Source: Coprinellus micaceus (lineage: Eukaryota; Basidiomycota; Agaricomycetes; Agaricales; Psathyrellaceae). From it: 64,000 bases of DNA. The stretch is from the NCBI GenBank assembly GCA_951394405.1, contig OX596340.1:2418001-2482000 (forward strand). The letters are read 5' to 3'. The position numbers were made by a program, and so were the translations under genes. Under the pieces are notes generated by a model. The model ran no database searches. It was not told the DNA's origin and saw only the letters and a program-made list of their open reading frames with translations. This document shows, piece by piece, positions 1 to 10,200 of this stretch; the stretch's first letter is position 1, and each line of letters begins with the position of its first letter.

Positions 1-862
1 TCCAAAGCCGAAGAGTTCCTGCAGGCGACTGGTGGCCCGGGCGACGACGTTCTGTTCTTCATCAGTTGCGGGATGGATGCCTGCGAGCATGAGTACCCTT
101 CCATGTCGCGGCATAACCGAAAGGTCCCCACATCCTACTACTACCGCTTCGCCCGCGATGCGTGCGCGCTTGCGGACAAGTATGCCGGAGGTCGCCTTAT
201 CAGCGTTCTAGAAGGAGGGTATAGCGATAGGGCGCTGACGAGCGGGGCGATGGCGCACTTCGTCGGGCTTACTGACGTCCCGGAAGATGTGAAGGTCGAT
301 GAGGGTTGGTGGGGTGTTGAGCGCCTCGTCGAGGTATTTCCATTCTCCCGTTCATTGGCATAGCGTATCCTGCTAATCCCCTTTCTCATTTATATAGTTG
401 GAGAAAGCCACGAAGAGGCGCCGCGGTGGACGCCCCTCGCTACCCGCTCCAGGTTCACGGCGGACCTGGATCGAACGCACCCTCAGCATCCTCGCGCCTC
501 TCGACAATGTTTCCGCGTCAATCGTCTCTTCGTCCAAGGCTGCACCACCGCCTCCAATCGCTATGACGCTCCGTGACAGGTCAAAGATCTCTTCTAAAGC
601 ACCTTCACCCGCCCCGTCTCCACCGCGGCCGACCCGGGCCAAGGCGCAGGGCATGGGAAATGGCAGGGGGAGGCCAAGAAAATCTGGGCAAGTGGGCGTT
701 GAGTTGGAGGTTCCCAACCTCTTGGTGAAACCGGAGGATTCGAGTCCAAATGAAGACGACCTCCAAGTCAATCGGGGTGCGGCCCCAGGGCCCCCCGAGG
801 CGAAGAAACTCCCGAGGGTCATTTTGAAGTTGGGGAAGGCGCAGTCGGAGGAGTCGTCATAG
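1..862 (+). CDS. Histone deacetylase, Hos3-like, C-terminal part (5' end outside window)
   Basis: The reading frame is open at base 1 and holds the end of a class II-type deacetylase domain. Visible are the metal-site segment GMDACEHE and the active-site tyrosine loop LEGGYSDRAL, both typical of the fungal Hos3 group. One intron (334-397, phase 0, branch-like CTAAT near 374) joins the domain to a basic, Pro/Ser-rich tail of about 150 residues that ends at the TAG at 860-862. The tail has an AT-hook-like GRGRPRK. Zn-dependent lysine deacetylation of histones or other proteins is expected from the family. The N-terminal half of the catalytic domain lies upstream, so completeness cannot be judged. 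Assignment to Hos3 rather than another class II member is from motif memory. Confidence 0.85.
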
Positions 863-1021
863 GCGTTAAGCATTCTCTATAATTGTTTCTATTGGGTTGG
901 GTAGTTTGTGCTCCTGCGGCGCAAGAGACGGGGTTAGATGTGTCAATGGTATTATAAGTGTCGGTTAATAAATTAGTGGATATGAAGCAGGGGTGGGGCG
1001 CCTGACGAGGTGAGTGTCCTG

Positions 1022-2133
1022 CTAGTCTAGTAGGAGGTTGTTCATCGTGAGCTCATACATACCGAGGAAGACGGCTCCCCCTGCTGAGATCCAAAGCGTC
1101 CGTGGTAACACTCCTGAGAAGAGAGCTCTCCAACCTTCTTCGACATAGATAGTTTTGAACCGCCGGAGGACGGTGGGTCTAGCACCGTCAGAGGCCTTCT
1201 ATTTCAAGACTGTCAGTATGGGGGACGGGAGAAGGGCGACTTGATCGCTGCGACGCACCCTCACGTCGAGCATTGCTCGGGTTTTGAGGACGTCCAACGG
1301 GGTCGTCAGTGCGGCTGCGATACCCCCCGCTACACTGCCGCATACTGCAGCCTCGTATGGAGGCAACTTTTCTCGCCCGGTGAACTCGGCACCTTTGACC
1401 TTGAAGAACTCGTACAGAGGGAATTGGATGGATGTAAAGGGAATCTACGTAAGTCGGTTGGGAGGAGGCTTGTCAATGAGTTGGCAAAGGCAATAGAGAA
1501 CATACGCACTTCACGCATAACCGTAATCCCAAACCCGCGGTAAAATCCCCTCCACCCATCGTTCGCCAGTGCGAGCTTGGCGGACGCCCATGACGAGGTT
1601 CCTGCTGCGCCGTATGAGGATGTTTGCATACGAGTCTTGATCACCTCTGTCGGTACGCGAATGAGGCAGGCAGCCTGAAAAGTGTAGGAATATCATCAGG
1701 GACCAAGTCCTTGGTTCGCAGGGAGGGCCCAACGCACCACTTCACCGAACGAAGCAGCAAGCATGTGGTTCAAGGGCCCCTGTACAGGTATGTTGCGCTT
1801 CAGGGTATCATACGTCGCGAAGAAAGCCGCAGCTGGTCATTCCATCTTCAACACTCCGGTCCCATGGAGCCTGGGCGTAACGTACCTCCCGGTGCGCTCC
1901 CAACCACAACACTCCCAACGCCTTTATATATCCCTTTAAACCCTCCAGCCTTGATAAACCCCTGGGGAGACTGCAAACGCGTCTTGACCGTATCTATAGG
2001 GAAGAACAAGAGATCGACAGAAGTCCCAGCGGCCCCTCCTGCCTTGCAATTTGATGAAAACCCTGACACGACGAGAGGAGTGGGAGCTTACAATGAGGGA
2101 CTGGACGAAGGACGGCTGTTTCCTGTCCGCCAT
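1022..2133 (-). CDS. Mitochondrial S-adenosylmethionine carrier (Pet8/SAMC type)
   Basis: A mitochondrial carrier family protein of roughly 290 residues built from several short exons. All three carrier signatures are present: [18 protein letters not shown] and PLDVLKTRA, one per repeat. [10 protein letters not shown] at the first repeat and the RVPTEVIK segment point to the SAM carrier, which exchanges SAM for S-adenosylhomocysteine across the inner membrane. Exon 1 (2092-2133) encodes [14 protein letters not shown] and joins in frame to [10 protein letters not shown] over a 49-nt intron (2043-2091); exon 2 ends at 1886. The last exon ends with the TAG at 1022-1024. No frame break was seen. 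A TAAGCGCCC nonamer lies about 145 bp upstream of the start. Confidence 0.85.
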
Positions 2134-2278
2134 GGGTTGTGGTGGCGGTCGAACCCACCAGAGGATGATGATGGTTCAGGGAAAGGCGCGTCAAGGAACT
2201 CGGAATAAGGACGGGGTGGGCCGTGTTGGCCGGGGTTAGGGTTAGATCGGAGGCGGCGGCCGATGCCAAGCTCACCTA

Positions 2279-2288
2279 TTAAGCGCCC
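2279..2288 (+). repeat. Dispersed TAAGCGCCC motif (first of seven exact copies)
   Basis: Exact nonamers, either strand: 2280, 4198 (-), 13889 (-), 31386, 33597, 41060 and 57151. All lie between the genes called here. Near matches (TAGCGCCC) occur at 31409 and 42777 (-). By chance about 0.5 exact copies are expected in 64 kb counting both strands. Confidence 0.6.
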
Positions 2289-2416
2289 AGTCTGAAAGAG
2301 TTCCACCGAGAAAGCACCCGTGGTCCGGCAGAGAATGTCACGGTAGTGCTCGCGTGCCACCTCCACCTCTATTCAAGCCGTTACAACGAGAACAATACAT
2401 CATGAAACACTCAATC

Positions 2417-3207
2417 TCAGTCCTGATCCATTTCCTCGTATCCGTCCTCGTCTGACTCCCCAGGGACCATCATGGCAATGACTTTCTCGAACTCTATATC
2501 GCGTCATACCTCGTTGAGCGCCTATCAGGACGAGCCGTAACACAGAGTACGTACCTTCATAAGCTCCCTGCACTTTCGACAAAGCAGATATATGCTGCTT
2601 GTTGGCATTTTGCCCCATGGCACCACCAGCGTCGTACTTCTTCTGGACGAGAGCCTGCGAAGGGGGGTTCGCGATTATATTTTCTCGGGTGTAAATAGAA
2701 TACTCACTTCCAGCTTCAGGTGCTCTTTTACGACCTCGGCCCACAGGTGATATATACGATCTTCCACCGCCGCGTAATCGTTCACGAACTTCGTAAAGAT
2801 TGCTTCGACGCTCTTGGACGAAGCTTGGATATCGTCGTATGCTTTCGAGAGCTAGAGTGTGTTAGATACTTCATCTTGGATATTCGGGAACCATACATCT
2901 TTCTTTAGCAACGCTGAGGCTTGCTCCATGAACTTTCGCTCCTTCTCCTGCCTCTTTTTCTCCTTGGCGGCTGGAAGGGTGGCGCGGTGAGAATAACGCA
3001 TTAAGATACCCCTTCCCAATACTGACCTGCATAGTGAGCGACTAAAGCCTTTTCCAGGCTGCATCGCGTCGTTAGGCCGCTCGAACCCAAGCGTATGCGA
3101 GTACTCTCGACTCACGCTGTATCATCGCTGTTGCTCGAGGTCTGGGATGCGAGGAGATCAAAGCCGTCGTCGTCTAGTTCCTCCTGTTTGGCGCGTCGCG
3201 GGGGCAT
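2417..3207 (-). CDS. Small helical coiled-coil protein, unrecognised
   Basis: A protein of about 170 residues in at least six exons, read from MPPRRAKQEELDDDGFDLL to GESDEDGYEEMDQD and the stop at 2417-2419. The middle is charged and strongly helical (AKEKKRQEKERKFMEQ, then LSKAYDDIQASSKSVEAIF), which suggests a coiled coil and a partner-binding role. Both ends are acidic. No enzyme motif, signal peptide or membrane segment is visible. Splice junctions such as KKD/LSKAYDD and HYA/AAKEKK keep the frame. The start at 3207 is the first ATG of this frame and lies 10 bp past the stop of an ORF on the same strand, so the true 5' end could be longer. Function unknown. Confidence 0.55.
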
Positions 3208-3216
3208 GTAGTGGTC

Positions 3217-4082
3217 TCAGATATTGGGTGGGGGTGCAGGTAGATCAGAGAACGCGTCGCGATGGAGGGCGAGCACAGAGGAAGCAAAGCGCTGAGTCAG
3301 CTCCATCAATCCAATGCCGAGCCGACGTGCATGTCTGACCTGCTGAGTACTATCCTCTAGCCTGGCTCTTAATTGACACAGTTCTTCATCCGCGATAATG
3401 CCGGGCCTTTTATCGTAGCCAGGGTCCAAGCATATTCAATTTACAAGCCATTACGCAACGAGATTTACCAGAGGCTTGCTACAATTTCCAAGAAGATGCT
3501 TTGATACCAAGAGTGACTCGTCGAGCATTTCACTTTGGTATGCAGCCCAAACCCGTATAGGATGGGCCCTCCAAACAGTCCACCGCGCGTCGGGCCTGCA
3601 AATACTTCTCGCCGCAAGGTCCGTGGGAGTGGTATTGGATTATCAGAGTCCAGGCGCGCAGGGATAACTTACCCCCTCTCGCAGATGGCACTGCAATCAA
3701 AAGTAGGTTCTGAACGTGCCACAGCGCTGGCTCTTGACACGCAATCCACGGTTACTGGCCTTCCGAGATCAAGGGAATGATCGTGGGTTTGAAAGCAGGT
3801 TGTTGGTAAACATGGTGCTAGAACCGCGGACGATACCGGAAGGATGGCCATGGAGACTTCTGGGGACTTGCCCGTAACCTTCATAAGTATGGTGAGGCCC
3901 AATCCAAGGTAGAATCGCGTTAGGAACATTCTGAACCGCGCCGCGCCGCGTAGTTTGGTAAGCAGAACACTAGCCGAAAAAAGTTCTCCCGCACACGATC
4001 CACCTCTTGTCTGCGCGATACTCGTAGCCCAGTTGAAAGTACACCACTCTGGAGTGTAGGCGCTTCTGAGCAAATCATTCAC
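3217..4082 (-). CDS. Unresolved ORFs, possibly one gene
   Basis: Two open stretches on the minus strand look partly coding but could not be joined. The first (3217-3425) reads DPGYDKRPGIIADEELCQL then a helical segment with RLEDSTQQVRHARRL, and stops 10 bp before the ATG of the coiled-coil gene. The second (3669-4082) has a hydrophobic stretch (FYLGLGLTILM), possibly a membrane segment. Neither has a convincing start in frame, and no family is recognised. They may be exons of one small gene, of two genes, or chance ORFs. Confidence 0.25.
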
Positions 4083-5227
4083 AGAGCACCCGCGTTTGTA
4101 CGAAGATCTTACAGACTCTCCTCGCCCCGCTTACGATGCTTTATATTTTAAACGACCTCCAAAGACTTAGGCGCTAAAAGGCTAGGGGGTGCCGGTCGGG
4201 CGCTTATGAGGTCATCCTAATGACTCACCAATTTGGCCCGGCATGTTCCGGCGTCGGTTGATTCCCGACGACCGTCGCGGCGTCGGCAGCGGGTCCGCTA
4301 CTTGTCTCCTACCACCATCTTCGTTTGTGTCGACGAATGCCCGCCCTGCCATGCCTAGTAAGAGGACAGGTAGGGTGTAGGCGTGTTGCTCCCCCGCAAG
4401 CTTCCCATGCAATCTACGGCAGCAACGCAAAACCACGTTGAATCTGTGGTTCGAGATCAAGTGAATCGCATCTACACCTCCAACATTCTTGGAAGCGGGA
4501 TTCGTCTTGAACACCCCTACCGAGCGCAGTGCATGTTGAACCCCCAGTTATCCATGTCATCGCCGCGTTTCGAGTGGCAAGGGATTGAACCCAGGTCAAT
4601 ATTGCGCGCAAGGTTGAGGTTGATCTTGGCGCGTCGTGGCGCTGGTCGGGTCCATCCTATTTGGTGTGTAACGTTGGGGCCGTCTCCCATCCTCCGGGGG
4701 TCGGCGGGGTATGGCGACGTGGCGGTGGGTGACCTCTGAGCGAGCAGGTCGCGCTTAATCGTTCATGTGGATCGTCCTACCATGACTCCACCTGTTATTT
4801 GGTAATTCTTTGAACTAGTAAGCCCGGTCACATCGCACATTCCCCGCTAAACTCTCGAGTCTCAACTTCGTTCAACAGGCGCTTTGCTCACAACGATACG
4901 ATCCAACTTTATACATCACATTTGACACGAGCGCATTTACATCATAAGGATACAACAGGTGCGAATAGATACAGCCTCATTTTTACAGGTTTTCCATCAC
5001 CATTTTCAGTTCGTTCCAAGCTGAGAGGGAAGAGATGGAAGTGGTTTACGACGAGGAAAATGAACGCCATCCAAGCCGTGCTGGGAGCTTGAGCCAGCCA
5101 GCCACACTTCGTTGAGAAAGAAATCTGCGTGTCTCGTCGTCAGATTTGCTAGTGCAAGCGAGAGGCAAGGGTGACTATACCTTGATTATCAAAGCCTGTG
5201 GCCCTTTGTACTTTCGACTACGACGAT
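4083..5227 (-). other. Intergenic, no supported gene
   Basis: No ORF here shows family similarity or sensible splicing. A TAAGCGCCCGAC copy lies on the minus strand at 4195-4206, next to the related palindrome-like TTAGGCGCTAA just upstream. The segment nearest 5227 is probably the 3' untranslated region of the PPKP-repeat gene. Confidence 0.5.
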
Positions 5228-5880
5228 TTAGTCGAGGTGGAGGTCGTCGGTTGCGGGCTTAGTGGGCTTGGGAGGGACGACGGTGGGCTTAGGAGGGACG
5301 ACAGTCGGCTTGGGAGGGAAGACTGGGGGCTTGGGCGGAACGAACGTGGGCTTAGGGGGAAGGACTGTGGGCTTGGGAGGGAAGACTGGAGGCTTAGGAG
5401 GCGCGACGGTGGGCTTAGGAGGGAAGACGGGGGGCTTGGGGGGAACGAAGGTCGGCTTGGGAGGGAGGACTGGGGGCTTGGGGGGTACGATGGTGGGCTT
5501 GGGAGGGAACACCGGCGGCTTGGGGGGTGCGACGGTGGGCTTGGGCGGGAGGACCGGCGGCTTGGGGCCAGGGGGCAAGATGGTCGGCTTCGGCGGGAAC
5601 ACCGGAGGCTTGGGAGGAGCAACCGTAGGCTTCGGCGGGAACACCGGAGGCTTAGGCGGAACTAAGGTTGGCTTGGGGGGAAGGACCGGAGGCTTTGGGG
5701 GCGCAACCGTTGGCTTTGGGGGGAAGACCGGGGGCTTCGGCGGGACAAAGGTCGGCTTCGGGGGCAAGACCGTGGGCTTAGGAGGAAGCACCGGCGGCTT
5801 CGGGGGAACGAAAGTGGGCTTGGGCGGCAGCAAGGTCGGCTTAGGGGGCAGAGCCGTCGGCTTGGGAGGCTTTGGGGCTT
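5228..5880 (-). repeat. Coding tandem repeat, 15-nt unit and 30-nt higher-order unit
   Basis: CCN-CCN-AAG-CCN-ACN type pentacodon units run with almost no interruption, mostly alternating as PPKPT/PPKPP pairs. Third-codon positions vary freely while the amino acids hold, which indicates selection on the protein rather than very recent slippage. Repeat number is likely to vary between strains. Confidence 0.75.
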
Positions 5881-5959
5881 CCACTTCGACCGGGATCCCG
5901 ACAGCGCCCATGGCGCAAGCCACGGCGACGAGAGATACGAAGACACCCTTGAGCTGCAT
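5228..5959 (-). CDS. Secreted proline-rich PPKP-repeat protein
   Basis: A single-exon 243-residue protein. Residues 1-18 form a signal peptide (MQLKGVFVSLVAVACAMG), followed by a short linker and about 200 residues of near-perfect pentapeptide repeat, PPKPT alternating with PPKPP, separated by two variable hydrophobic residues such as VA, VF, VL or FV. One repeat is altered to PPGPKPP. The tail is TDDLHLD. The mature part has no cysteine, so it should be an extended polyproline-II rod, probably in the cell wall or extracellular matrix by analogy with hydroxyproline-rich and PPxP wall proteins. The start is the only ATG before the signal peptide. The repeat DNA makes the opposite strand open as well (Gly-rich GLGG); that is a composition artefact. 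Confidence 0.8.
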   Translation of the reverse strand: MQLKGVFVSLVAVACAMGAVGIPVEVEAPKPPKPTALPPKPTLLPPKPTFVPPKPPVLPPKPTVLPPKPTFVPPKPPVFPPKPTVAPPKPPVLPPKPTLVPPKPPVFPPKPTVAPPKPPVFPPKPTILPPGPKPPVLPPKPTVAPPKPPVFPPKPTIVPPKPPVLPPKPTFVPPKPPVFPPKPTVAPPKPPVFPPKPTVLPPKPTFVPPKPPVFPPKPTVVPPKPTVVPPKPTKPATDDLHLD

Positions 5960-7242
5960 TCTGGTGAGGTGGAAGAGGACTCTGAAGCTGATTCGAGCTG
6001 GAGCTGAGGAATGAGTGCTGGTCGGCGTCCTCTTTTATACGGTAAACGCATTCTAAGAATATGATGTTCGTCCGTTGTATTCCCTTGGATTATGCGGCAG
6101 AGCTAAGGTATTCTCGACGGCCTTCGCGTCGTACAGCGAGAGGGCGGGATCTCAGTTTTTCCTAGCACTCTAGCGACTTCAGCCATCCTTCAAAGCACCG
6201 GGTGAACCAGAAGTCGCTGTGCGAGGGCCACCGGGATTCGGAGTTTCTCGAGAAGCCAGGCAAGCGGTGTCCGAAATTCGGGTTCTCGCTTCTTGCTCCA
6301 TGGTAAGGCACAATTCCGCGACAATTTCTCCTCATACGATGAAGTCGTAATACATGTTTGTGGGTGTGACGTGAAGCTATTCTTGGTCGAGAGGACTGAG
6401 CTATTCACGGAAGCCCGTTCTCCGACCACCATCAAGGACCGGGAGGCAAGACTTGACGAAGCCCTGGGATTCACTGTTCGAAGATGCGCGAAGGATGTCC
6501 CATAAGCTTCGGGCCTGAGCGCAACGCCTCCCTCAAATAAACCCTTGCCTCAATCTCTTGTGGTTGGAACGAGAACTGATGGCACGGGCGCGACACCTCC
6601 ACTCGTTTTCAGTTGATCGAGGAGCACATTGGGTTCCCTCGCTTCTGCAAACCTGGAGGCGTGCGAAGTAGCTTGTGTGGGGAAGCGGGGGAGCCAGAGT
6701 GGCCAACCCCGGATTGTTCCAGCCAGGATATCCACCGAAATCGGTGTCTGAGAACATGCTTCTCGAAGTGGCAACATGTTGTCTTCTTTTGGCGAAGAAT
6801 TGCAACCAGATGACCTGCCAACAGGGGTAGCAAAATGTTCGATCCACGCGGTACCGAGAGACCTAACACCGCAGAAGGCTGGTGGTAATATCCCTTGGAT
6901 TATCCTGCACGGAGTAATACGAAGACGCCGCCTTCAAACTCCAACAAAAGAAGGACAAATTGCGACAGAGAATGCACTCCGCAGCACCCCCAGTGGCGTT
7001 TAGAGCCATTGCGGTCCCTTCAACCACGCCTTCTCCATTGCCCTCATCCTTCTCTTCGCGAATGGGAACCGCGATGTGTCCCCGACATTTCGTTCTCTCA
7101 GAGCTTCTCCGGAGCCGTACCATGCACCCGCACTCGGCACGGGGGCCACAGAGGCTGACACAAAAATAGACAAGATACATTACAATGGATAGAAAATTAA
7201 GGGGAAATTTTACCAACTCTTAGGGTATACCTGCAACTCTCT
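5960..7242. other. Intergenic, no supported gene
   Basis: Several ORFs of 60-115 codons exist on both strands, but none has a recognisable motif, signal peptide or consistent splicing. The part just above 5960 is the promoter of the PPKP gene; the part below 7243 is the 3' flank of the first ABC transporter. A decayed gene cannot be excluded. Confidence 0.45.
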
Positions 7243-10200
7243 CTATTCTGGGGAAGGTGCAGCTGGCAGGCCCACAAGCTCGTACATCTTCGCTCGATCT
7301 GCGCTTTCGTCGACCAATGATTTGAAGAGGCTTCCCTGCCTCGACAACAGTTCTTTCGGTGGAGCGAACTCAACCTGGAAACGAAGATCAGGAGAAGTGG
7401 GGCCTACAAAAAAGGGGTACTGACGACACGACCGGCATCGAGTACCATCTATATTTCCGAAGTTAGTTTTTCCATGGCCGGAGGGGAATCGAAGGAGGCT
7501 TACGATACTGTCTGCATCGACGATCGTTTGAAGTCGGTGAGCAATCGTCAACACGGTGACATCAGCGCCTAGCTCTTGCCGGAGTGTGTTCTGGATTATT
7601 GCGTCTGTATCGTGGTCTAGGGCGTCCTCGGTCAGGTTGGTGACATGTACTAGAAGCCTTTCACTGGCATACCAATCGCGGACGTTGCTAAAGGTCAGCT
7701 TCAGCCCAAAATGTTTGACAAAAAAAATGCAAGGTTGCTTACCCTCATCAAGAATCAGCAATTTGCTCGACCTAATCATAGCCCTCGCGAGGGCAATAAT
7801 TTGGCGCTGACCGACGGATACGTTAGCCCCACCACTCGCGATGCTACTGTCCAGCCGGAGACGAGTTTCGCCCGACGCGTATAGCCCAGAGGCTCTTAGA
7901 GCAGCATTGAGCGTGGCATCGTCATACTCGTCGAAAGGGTCCAAGTTATATCGTATGGTACCTGCGCCACACCCGGATAAGTTGCGTTGGTCAAGGAGAA
8001 TATCGCCGCTCACCGTTCAACAACTCGGGCTACAGAGTGGTATCAGAGAACGCAAAATGAAGGTGGCGAGATTCGACTCACCAACTGAGGAATGATTGTG
8101 ATTTTCGAACGAAGGGCATCAAGGTTGACCCTGTTAGTAGGCAGCCCATCGAAATACACGGTACCCTCTGTTAGGATACACCTGAGTAGTGCCAGTGTCA
8201 AAGAGCTCTGTCAGGCATCGTCAGCCACGTTCAGGTCCTCCTGAAAGGCTAACAGCCAAACCTTCCCGCTTCCCGTCCTTCCTACAACACCAATTCGTGA
8301 GCCGGAAGGCAAACAGAATGTCAGATCGTGAAGTACAGCAGGCCCTGTCTACCGCATATCAGGCCAATTTAATGTCAATAGAGCATGCTCAGGGGCTCGC
8401 TCACCTTTGAGTATCGCGCTGTGAGCTTCTCAACCCGCACTTCACCGCTCGTTGGCCATGCGGCTGGGGGTTTCCCTTGCTCCGTCGGCTTCTCCTCTTG
8501 CTCGATGTCCAAGTAGGAAGCGATTCTCTCCATGCTAAAACAGAGGGACTCAGCCTGAATCGATGATAAAAGGGGAGATTCAACGCACCTGTTGGCCTCG
8601 ACTTGGCACATGTTGTAGACCCTCACCACGTAGAGTATCATCGAGCAAAATTCAACGGATCTGTTCAATGAGAAGCCTACATTGGCAGCGCTGACAGCTT
8701 TGGAGTATGCCAGGTAGGTAGCGAGTGAAGCCGTGAATACGGCACCCAGGGTATCAATGCGGATCGCAACCCATCGATTGAGATCGTAGTTGAGGCGTGA
8801 CAACCTGACGTAGTGGTCGATGCGCCTGTGCGATTCTTCTTTGAACATGGCTTCTGCGCCGTACGCTCTAATGGAGACTGGAAGTTATCGTTGGTTGATT
8901 GGATCTATGGGTCGAAACCAAAGTTGCGCACCTAGTCCCGCCATGGCTGCCCCGAAGTGCGCCACCATGGGTGCCTTGGCATTACTGGTGTCGCATGGGT
9001 TAGCATTAGTAACACAGGGGGCATTGGTAACCAACCTCGTCTCCCTTTTGACCGACAACTGGGCCTTGAGATACTTGCTCCCAATGTACATTCCAACTAA
9101 AGCAATGACCATGCCAGGAATAGTGAAGACGGGCACAAAGATAACCGCAGAGAACAGGTCGATGATCATCTGTATCCCCTGACTAGCGAGACCTTCAAGG
9201 AACCACATCATTACACCATCAATAGAGCGCATATCTTGGGTCATCCTGGTTATGATGCGGGACACTGGAGTTTCGTCGAGCCACCTGTGGTGGTTTTGTT
9301 AGCCGACATTAGGTTGGCGAACCTGAACTTTTTTACACTACCTCAAAGTAGTGCCGAGAATAGACTGCGAAAGCATCTTGTGGATCTTCCTCGACGACCT
9401 CATGGTTCCATGCACAAACCAAAGGTCTCGAAAGTAGAATATCAAGACGGCGAGGAACATCATTCCCGCGTACACGTTCATGTACCTAGTACGTCATATA
9501 TTTATTAGTGGTGACTGGCAAGTGGCGCTTTGCGAAAGGAAGTACACACCAGATATTAGACACATCACGCGCGGGCATCCGCTCGTATTGGGAGCTCCAC
9601 TCTCCGAGGAACCATGTACTCAAGCTTTGCAAAAGGTACTGGGAGATAGGGCCCATGAACCAGAGGGGGAAGTAGATATAGGCGTAATCGCCACCCATAG
9701 CCTTCAACAGTATCCTGACGGAGCTCCAGCTAACGTTTCCTTCTTGTACCTCCTCAGCAACGATTAGTTTTCCCCCAGGCTTCAGCCCTGTTTCGGTCGG
9801 CTTCTCCAAGTCAGGGCGGTCGTCCGGTTCCTCTGAGCGTAGAACAGGTTCTGTGTGTAGGATCGCTGCTACGTCCTGGCTACGGCTTGAGACTACGCCA
9901 TCAGTGTTAACAGACACGACAAAGTCGGCGATCGGGCTCGCGAGAGCGATGTTGTGTGTCTCCACACACAGATCAGCAACTGAGGCCAGTAGGAATGGAC
10001 AAAAAGGCCCTCACCACAAGAAGGATGGTTCGTTCCTGAACTAGGTCTCCTTTGAAACAGTTATTCACAATCCATTTCGCCCTTGCACATCACTGTCAGC
10101 CTGGGCTTCGCATCGACAATGCAGTACCCACGTATGAACGTCCAGGGCTGCGAGAACATCGTCGAGCAGAATTATCTCAGCACCTGAGTAGATGGCTCTT

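Noticed and set aside
2232..2246. Telomere-like GGGGTTAGGGTTAG
   Set aside because: Only two partial TTAGGG units in a promoter region; too short to call an interstitial telomere.
4581..4592. B-box-like GGGTTCAATCCC on the minus strand, suggesting a tRNA
   Set aside because: No pairing T-arm stem, A box or acceptor stem around it.
5262..6014. Long Gly-rich ORF (GLGGTTVGLGG repeats) on the plus strand opposite the PPKP gene
   Set aside because: It is the mirror of the CCN-rich repeat; the minus-strand frame has a signal peptide and a coherent repeat, the plus frame has neither.
6293..6505. Plus-strand ORF of 70 codons with HVCGCDVKLFLVER
   Set aside because: Isolated, no family similarity and no flanking exons found.
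7616..7742. Read-through of the open frame in ABC copy A NBD2 as coding, or the gene as a pseudogene
   Set aside because: A 15-nt exon with two consensus introns restores the exact conserved ATSAID sequence.
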